Source of the DNA: a virus
Strand: one strand, 5' to 3'
Length of the DNA stretch: 64,000 nt
IMG/VR virus record: IMGVR_UViG_3300042090_002370
Coordinates: 62,001-126,000 of that record
Positions 59,883 to 64,000 of the stretch are shown here, in pieces (the first letter of the stretch is position 1; the number at the start of each line of letters is the position of its first letter). A model generated the notes under the pieces. That model worked only from the letters and a program-made list of their open reading frames with translations, was not told where the DNA came from and made no database searches. The translations under genes were made by a program, and so were the position numbers.

Positions 59883-61016
59883 ATGACACTCGCAGGTTCT
59901 GTAGGTTCGGGTCTCTGGAGCACGCAGTCTGCAATCTTCCCGCACCTGCTGCACGGTCAGGGCGGTATCAGTGGGGAGGTATACGCTGTACGCAAGGATC
60001 TCGGCATTGTGCTCACTCCGCTCAAGTGCGTCACCGTGGAGGAGTACGATCTGCCGCTGCCTGCATCCGGTACGCTCATTCTGACGGGCGGAGTGTCTTC
60101 TCTTGCCGCTCAGACGTTTGCGCAGTCAGCTCTGAACGGCAGCCTGGGCGGCGGCGTCATCAGCCCGCCGCGTAATACAGAGGTCGTCGTCGCTGGCGCC
60201 ACCGCAACGCAGATGGCGGCCAGCGTCACCATCAACGGTGTGGATGCATGGGGACGTGCGCTCTCGGAGACCATTACTGGAACGAGCGGCGGCGCTGGCA
60301 CGTACACCGGCGTGAAGTGTTTCGCCAAGGTGACCAGCGTGGTGGTGCCCGCGGGTACAGGTACGGGCGCCACTTTCACGGTGGGAACGGGGGTTGTCAT
60401 CGGCCTCTCGCAGTACCCGAAGCTGCGTGCGGGTCAGCTGCTGCCGCTCATCACGCGAGAGATCGTAGATGGGGCTGTAGTCACGACTGGGGTACTAACT
60501 TTGCCCGCGACCAACCTGCCCTTCGGTGCATACACGCCGGCTACGGCGCCTACGACCCCAGGTGCGGCTACGTTCACTGGTTCCGTGAACATGGCAACCG
60601 GCGGGCTGTATGGCGGCGGCGGCTCACTCAACGGTGAGGTGCTGCAGTTCACCTCTATCAACGGGGTGGGCCCGCAGTCGCTGACCTTCGTAGGTACTGG
60701 CAACGCAGCCTCTGAGTCGGCTGCCCTTGCTGCCATCGCCGCGGCGTTCCCCAGTCTGACCGTAACGACCAACGGCTCCGGCTTCCTCGTTCTTACGGAC
60801 AAGACCTCTGGCGCTGCTTACTCCATGGTTCTGGCTGCCAACGGTACGAGCACGGCGAACGTCACGCTCGGCCTCACCGCCGGCACACAGACGGGCACTG
60901 GCCACCAGTACGCCATCGACTACGAATTCGACGGCACCAAGCAGCCGACCTTCCCTGCTGTCGGGATGGCTGGTTCATCGTACGGACCGCTGCCGGGTAC
61001 GGTGCCGACGGTCTAG
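59883..61016 (+). CDS. Virion protein with one sheath-type beta repeat
   Basis: 377 residues. N-terminal beta domain (VTINGVDAWGRALSETITG, VTSVVVPAGTGTGATFTVG). Residues about 240-341 match the sheath repeat: GGLYGGGGSLNGEVLQF, NGVGPQSLTFVGTG, ALAAIAAAFPSLTVTTNGS, FLVLTDKTSG and ANVTLGLTAGT. Similarity to sheath repeat 2 is high at protein level. Likely a tail or fibre-associated structural protein. Its stop shares CTAG with the convergent gene's stop. Confidence 0.75.
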   Translation: MTLAGSVGSGLWSTQSAIFPHLLHGQGGISGEVYAVRKDLGIVLTPLKCVTVEEYDLPLPASGTLILTGGVSSLAAQTFAQSALNGSLGGGVISPPRNTEVVVAGATATQMAASVTINGVDAWGRALSETITGTSGGAGTYTGVKCFAKVTSVVVPAGTGTGATFTVGTGVVIGLSQYPKLRAGQLLPLITREIVDGAVVTTGVLTLPATNLPFGAYTPATAPTTPGAATFTGSVNMATGGLYGGGGSLNGEVLQFTSINGVGPQSLTFVGTGNAASESAALAAIAAAFPSLTVTTNGSGFLVLTDKTSGAAYSMVLAANGTSTANVTLGLTAGTQTGTGHQYAIDYEFDGTKQPTFPAVGMAGSSYGPLPGTVPTV

Positions 61017-61597
61017 GCCTGAGCGCCTCGGTCCCACCAGAACGAAGACATCGTCTGCCCTGCGTCCTCTACCTGCGGAGCCCGGTCGTCTTGAAGACCG
61101 GGCTCGTAGGGGTTGCCTGGTGTCTGCGGTCGAGGCTTGGAGCTGGGTTTCGGCAACACCGGCGGCGTCCGCTTAGGCCTCGGACTGGCGTAGTCCAATA
61201 CAGCGTGATCGAGCCGCGCCTTCTCCTCCGGTGTCAGCGCCTCGACCGCACGGCCTCCTGCCCCCAGTTCTCCTAGGAAGAGTTGGGTCTCGGGGTCGTA
61301 GCGTTCGGGGTGGTCGATGCTGTCCTGTACCAAGAGCGGCAGGTTGCCACCCAGCATCCCTTTGAAAAGAGAGGTCGGCTCATTCGGCGGCCTGATCTCC
61401 GCTGTCTGCAGAATTGGGTGCTGCGCCCCCCCTCTCATGTGCTCCAGCATCTCCGCCATCGTGGGGAACCTGGGGAACTTCACAGTCTGCGGCGGGGCGA
61501 CGGGTGTGACGTCGGCGATAGGGGTTCGGTAGTCCGGAGACGGACTTGCGGCGTCGAATACCGACGACGGCTTCAGCGGCGAGTCGCTCCACTTCAT
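61013..61597 (-). CDS. Hypothetical protein
   Basis: 194 residues, Pro-rich at both ends with a folded middle (MAEMLEHMRGGAQHPILQ, LPLLVQDSIDHPERYDPE). It overlaps the gene upstream by about 220 bases in another frame. The upstream frame looks coding only up to about this gene's start, so the two may really be one protein joined by a frameshift. Not recognised. Confidence 0.6.
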   Translation of the reverse strand: MKWSDSPLKPSSVFDAASPSPDYRTPIADVTPVAPPQTVKFPRFPTMAEMLEHMRGGAQHPILQTAEIRPPNEPTSLFKGMLGGNLPLLVQDSIDHPERYDPETQLFLGELGAGGRAVEALTPEEKARLDHAVLDYASPRPKRTPPVLPKPSSKPRPQTPGNPYEPGLQDDRAPQVEDAGQTMSSFWWDRGAQA

Positions 61598-61802
61598 CGG
61601 TCATATCCTCCAAGATGTCCTGCTCATGCCTCTGCAGGTACGCTTCTACGATGAGCGCGCCCAGCTCGCCAGCGCTTACGCTTAGGTGCCGGCCGCTATC
61701 TTTGCGCTTCTTTCGTACAAGGGCCAGCGTGATCCTGAAGAGGGCGGCGGTCTTGCCGTCGAGGATCAAGTCCAGTGGACCGATGCGGTCGTCGAGGGCC
61801 AT
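61380..61802 (-). CDS. Hypothetical protein, C-terminal part doubtful
   Basis: 140 residues. The first about 85 residues read well as helices (LFRITLALVRKKRKDSGRHL, SAGELGALIVEAYLQRHEQD, MTDEVERLAAEAVVGI). The last 50 (RRRHTRRPAADCEV and on) look like an out-of-frame shadow of the 61013-61597 protein. Weak ribosome binding site. Lies just after a leftward terminator. Confidence 0.55.
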   Translation of the reverse strand: MALDDRIGPLDLILDGKTAALFRITLALVRKKRKDSGRHLSVSAGELGALIVEAYLQRHEQDILEDMTDEVERLAAEAVVGIRRRKSVSGLPNPYRRRHTRRPAADCEVPQVPHDGGDAGAHERGGAAPNSADSGDQAAE

Positions 61803-61824
61803 GTAGAGTCAGTACCACAAATAA

Positions 61825-61856
61825 AAGAGGCCGCCCTACGAATAGAGCGGCCTCTT
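61825..61856 (-). terminator. Leftward terminator after the cysteine protease gene
   Basis: AAGAGGCCGC and GCGGCCTCTT form a perfect 10-bp stem, followed leftward by TTATTTG. It lies 30 bases after the protease stop. Confidence 0.85.
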
Positions 61857-61885
61857 GGGCCCGTGAGCCCGAAGACATGAGTATA

Positions 61886-62707
61886 TCAGAACTCGAGGTC
61901 AGGCATTCGCGTCAAAACCCAGAGGTCGTTCAGCTGAACCCATCCAGCCCAGGCGTCGTCGATGAGGAAGTGGCCGTTGTCGCCGTAGGCGGCACCCCAG
62001 GAGTTCCTGATGCGCCACACGCGCGCCCCGTCGATGTAGTGCACACCGGTGAAGCAGGTGGAGTGACCGCCGATGATGTCGTTGGCGCTGGGGATGGTGA
62101 GGATCTGCCCCTCTTGGTAGTTCTGGATGGCCGAGCTCACCGGTGACCCGTAGATAACGGGGTGGTTAGAGCGAATGGCCGTCTCGAGTTGATCGAGTCG
62201 ACTGGTGCCACCGCTCGGCGCTAGCGCGTCGATGTTGAACCACGCGGTGAACTTGTTGTCGCTCGCTTCGGGGTAGGTGTCCGGCGTTGGGGAGTTGTAG
62301 AGGTTCGAATCCCCATACGCCCAGACCTTCTCCTCACAGACACCGATGTTGCCGACGCGGTCTACGGCAAGGTGCGTGTACGTGCCTGAGTCCTGCGTGG
62401 TCGTACCCATCTGTAGGCGGCACTGCCAGTAGAGGAAGAGGCGAGACAGCATGTCGACCGAGCTCCCCTCGACAGCGAGCACGATGTTAGCTGCACCGCA
62501 GGTAGAGTTGAGTACGCACGACCCGATGTCGCCCTGGTCGTAGACCGGCGGTTCGTTCGGGATGTCGTAGTCGTTACCGTCCTGCGCCTTCGGCGACGCC
62601 TTCTTCTTGAAGGCCTTCTCGACCGTGGTGAAGGAGACCACTGGGTCGAGCCGCGCCTTGATCTTCGCAGGCATCGTAGAGTCGGGCAGGTAGCCTTTTG
62701 TCGCCAT
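61886..62707 (-). CDS. Papain-like (C1A-type) cysteine protease
   Basis: 273 residues from ATG 62707, which overlaps the lipoprotein stop (TAATG). Catalytic triad visible: C64 in YDQGDIGSCVLNSTC, H215 in GGHSTCF, N235 in WRIRNSWGAAYGDNGHF, all in typical C1 contexts. No signal peptide or long propeptide is seen; residues 1-50 are basic and may act as a short pro-region. Upstream in-frame extension to 62863 is rejected as antisense of the lipoprotein. Substrate unknown: host protein, virion protein, or lysis-related. Confidence 0.88.
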   Translation of the reverse strand: MATKGYLPDSTMPAKIKARLDPVVSFTTVEKAFKKKASPKAQDGNDYDIPNEPPVYDQGDIGSCVLNSTCGAANIVLAVEGSSVDMLSRLFLYWQCRLQMGTTTQDSGTYTHLAVDRVGNIGVCEEKVWAYGDSNLYNSPTPDTYPEASDNKFTAWFNIDALAPSGGTSRLDQLETAIRSNHPVIYGSPVSSAIQNYQEGQILTIPSANDIIGGHSTCFTGVHYIDGARVWRIRNSWGAAYGDNGHFLIDDAWAGWVQLNDLWVLTRMPDLEF

Positions 62708-63084
62708 TACTTGCATTTCATCACCGCCTGGCACGAGGAAGCTGCCGCTATGCAGACCGCGTGGAGATCCACGCCGGCGTCGCCATCGATTCGGCACTGA
62801 ACGGCCCAGCCTACCCCATGTAGGTCGGGTCCACCGATGAGTCGGCCGCGGCTGTCCGTGCAACCGAGCGCGAGTAGCTTGGCCTGGCCTGCAGCGCAGG
62901 CATCAACAGGACCTGGGGGAGAAGGCGCAGCGTCTGGAGAAGCCGCCTCAGGTGCGGCTGCCTCTACGACAGGTACTGCGGCGTCAGTACACGGAGACGG
63001 TGCGCAGTTGGGGATGGGGACAGGTGGCGTCTGCGGGCATGCCGTCAGCGCTACGAGGGCCAGTGTATAGATGAGGTTTCTCAT
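62707..63084 (-). CDS. Lipoprotein, Ala/Pro-rich, predicted leaderless
   Basis: 125 residues. Signal peptide MRNLIYTLALVALTAC with lipobox L-T-A-C places Cys16 as the lipidation site. A Pro/Ala/Asp-rich linker (17-65) precedes a Cys-containing domain (DACAAGQAKLLALGC, VQCRIDG, SSCQAVMKC) that may form disulphides outside the cytoplasm. A TACAAT box lies 7 bases before ATG and there is no ribosome binding site. Coupled to the cysteine protease. Roles could be superinfection exclusion or lysis; not shown. Confidence 0.82.
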   Translation of the reverse strand: MRNLIYTLALVALTACPQTPPVPIPNCAPSPCTDAAVPVVEAAAPEAASPDAAPSPPGPVDACAAGQAKLLALGCTDSRGRLIGGPDLHGVGWAVQCRIDGDAGVDLHAVCIAAASSCQAVMKCK

Positions 63085-63091
63085 GCGGCAG

Positions 63092-63097
63092 ATTGTA
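63092..63097 (-). promoter_or_regulatory. TACAAT box for a predicted leaderless transcript
   Basis: The leftward strand reads GGTACAAT, then 7 bases, then ATG 63084. Closest to the bacterial -10 consensus among the boxes found here. Confidence 0.6.
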
Positions 63098-63124
63098 CCG
63101 GTGGCGCAACCAGAAAGCCAGTAA

Positions 63125-63136
63125 AGGAATAAGAAC
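63125..63136 (+). promoter_or_regulatory. GGAATAAGAAC promoter-like element
   Basis: AAGGAATAAGAAC, 13 bases before ATG 63150, resembles the GCGGNATAAG motif but lacks the GC. The ATG has GGAGGAAG. Weak assignment. Confidence 0.35.
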
Positions 63137-63149
63137 CCTGGAGGAAGCT

Positions 63150-63347
63150 ATGTCACGCTCTTTCGTCAGTGAAAACGATGTGCGTTTGTTGGAAAAAGTA
63201 GGCGCGGGTCTGACGATGGCCGCGCCAGTGGTGCTCGTGCTGTGCTTCTGGGTCGACAACACCGCTAGTCGTCCTCAGCTTTTTGCTGCGACATTTCTTC
63301 TGGTGCTAGTCGGCCAGCTGCTGGCGCGTATTCGTATTGACTTCTAG
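63150..63347 (+). CDS. Two-span membrane protein, holin candidate
   Basis: 65 residues from ATG 63150 with GGAGGAAG. Two hydrophobic segments (AGLTMAAPVVLVLCFWV and LFAATFLLVLVGQLLARI) separated by a short polar turn, charged N-terminus, short basic C-terminus. Size and topology suit a class II-like holin, and it lies next to the lipoprotein and protease genes. No endolysin is seen in the window, so the role is inference. Confidence 0.65.
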   Translation: MSRSFVSENDVRLLEKVGAGLTMAAPVVLVLCFWVDNTASRPQLFAATFLLVLVGQLLARIRIDF

Positions 63348-63447
63348 TACTGGCGTAGTACTTCTACTAGTCCGCAGGGCGCAGCACCTATTTAGGTATA
63401 CCGCGCTCTGACGTTTCTGGGCTGGTGCCTGGACGCAAGGAGAGACC

Positions 63448-64000
63448 ATGCAATACGCCAAGCTGAATCTCGCTATGTTCACTGAGCATGTGAAAAACGG
63501 GCGATACGAGAGCCGTACCGCAGCCCGCCGTGCCATCGGCAAGGTGACCGAGTGGAGCGACAAAGACAAGGATGCCGCCCACGCCCTCATCAATAAGACC
63601 TTCGGGGAGAGCGACGACGCAGCGCCGAAGAAGGCCAAGCGCGCTGCTGCACCGAAGACGGCCAAGCGCGCAGCTAGCCGAGAAGTAGCTGCTCCCAGGA
63701 CTGCGAAGGCCGCTACAGCACCAGCAGCAAAGGTCCAGCGTGAGCGTGGCCGTAAGCCGCGTCAGGCCCCTGTAGGGGCGAGCCATCCTCCCGTCGATGC
63801 GGTGGCTACGACCAGTGATCTACTCATGCTACAGCGGTCGCCCGTCGTTACTGGTAAGCAGGAGCCGGCTTCTGCCTCGCGTTACAACGCGGCCGCTTCT
63901 ATCATTGCAACGCTCAAGAACGTGAGCCCGATCACTGCCGCGGAGCAGGAGCTGCTCGAGCTGGCTGAGGCTGAGGCCCGTGTGAATACGACTCCGGAAG
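63448..64000 (+). CDS. Lys/Ala-rich histone-like protein (partial)
   Basis: At least 184 residues; runs off the window end. AAGGAG lies 5 bases before ATG 63448. Residues 1-55 form a charged domain (FTEHVKNGRYESRTAARRAI), followed by KKAKRAAAPKTAKRAASRE-type repeats (about 55-95) like the tails of histone H1 or bacterial Hc1/AlgP proteins, then a polar region and an acidic helix. Likely binds DNA, perhaps condensing the genome or the host nucleoid. The 100-base gap before it shows no clear promoter. Confidence 0.75.
   Translation, partial: MQYAKLNLAMFTEHVKNGRYESRTAARRAIGKVTEWSDKDKDAAHALINKTFGESDDAAPKKAKRAAAPKTAKRAASREVAAPRTAKAATAPAAKVQRERGRKPRQAPVGASHPPVDAVATTSDLLMLQRSPVVTGKQEPASASRYNAAASIIATLKNVSPITAAEQELLELAEAEARVNTTPE

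Noticed and set aside
62708-62863. Upstream extension of the cysteine protease frame
   Set aside because: It overlaps the lipoprotein coding sequence in another frame; ATG 62707 in TAATG coupling is the natural start.
1-64000. tRNA genes, CRISPR arrays, insertion sequences, rRNA
   Set aside because: Reading both strands showed no cloverleaf with CCA-type ends, no regularly spaced short repeats and no transposase motif. A tRNA scan would be needed to exclude a divergent tRNA fully.

Overview
The window is a 64-kb piece of a double-stranded DNA tailed phage (Caudoviricetes) with a contractile, myovirus-type tail. It is G+C rich and densely packed, and both ends cut through genes. It carries a HK97-type head set (portal, large terminase, prohead protease, major capsid protein), a tail sheath and a probable tail tube. 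It also has its own replication genes and a single 2159-residue polypeptide containing both catalytic RNA polymerase subunits (beta fused to beta-prime). No host gene, tRNA, rRNA, CRISPR array or insertion sequence was seen. The host cannot be named from the sequence.

Layout: 1-10111 is a leftward replication and repair block: family A DNA polymerase (cut by the window start), a zinc-rich protein, DnaG-type primase, DnaB-type helicase, three small genes, a family 4-type uracil-DNA glycosylase, an SF2 helicase and two unknown genes. From 10195 the rightward structural block begins and ends with the portal, which contains an intein. A leftward operon at 16934-21342 holds a MoxR-type AAA+ ATPase and a metallopeptidase/VWA-domain protein. 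The RNA polymerase (21436-27915) starts the next rightward unit and is followed by a spike-like protein. 30163-45354 holds terminase, head proteins, the intein-split protease and the capsid protein; 45433-61016 holds neck and tail genes with a free-standing HNH endonuclease between sheath and tube. A leftward cluster at 61013-63084 carries a lipoprotein and a papain-like cysteine protease. The window ends with a two-helix membrane protein and a Lys/Ala-rich histone-like protein.

How it may work together: the phage replicates with its own polymerase, helicase and primase. The fused RNA polymerase sits among virion genes, so it may serve late transcription or travel in the virion (inference). 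Two recurring upstream signals were found. One is GCGGNATAAG-like, before genes with ordinary ribosome binding sites. The other is a TANNNT box exactly seven bases before the ATG of four genes, which predicts leaderless mRNAs. Several terminators share the tail TTTTTAGCTAC.

The most unusual items are the fused RNA polymerase, the leaderless promoter pattern, a likely +1 frameshift at CCC-TGA in a small leftward gene (29846-30083), two inteins in head genes, an enlarged tail sheath whose roughly 85-residue repeat recurs in two other virion proteins, and the MoxR/VWA pair.
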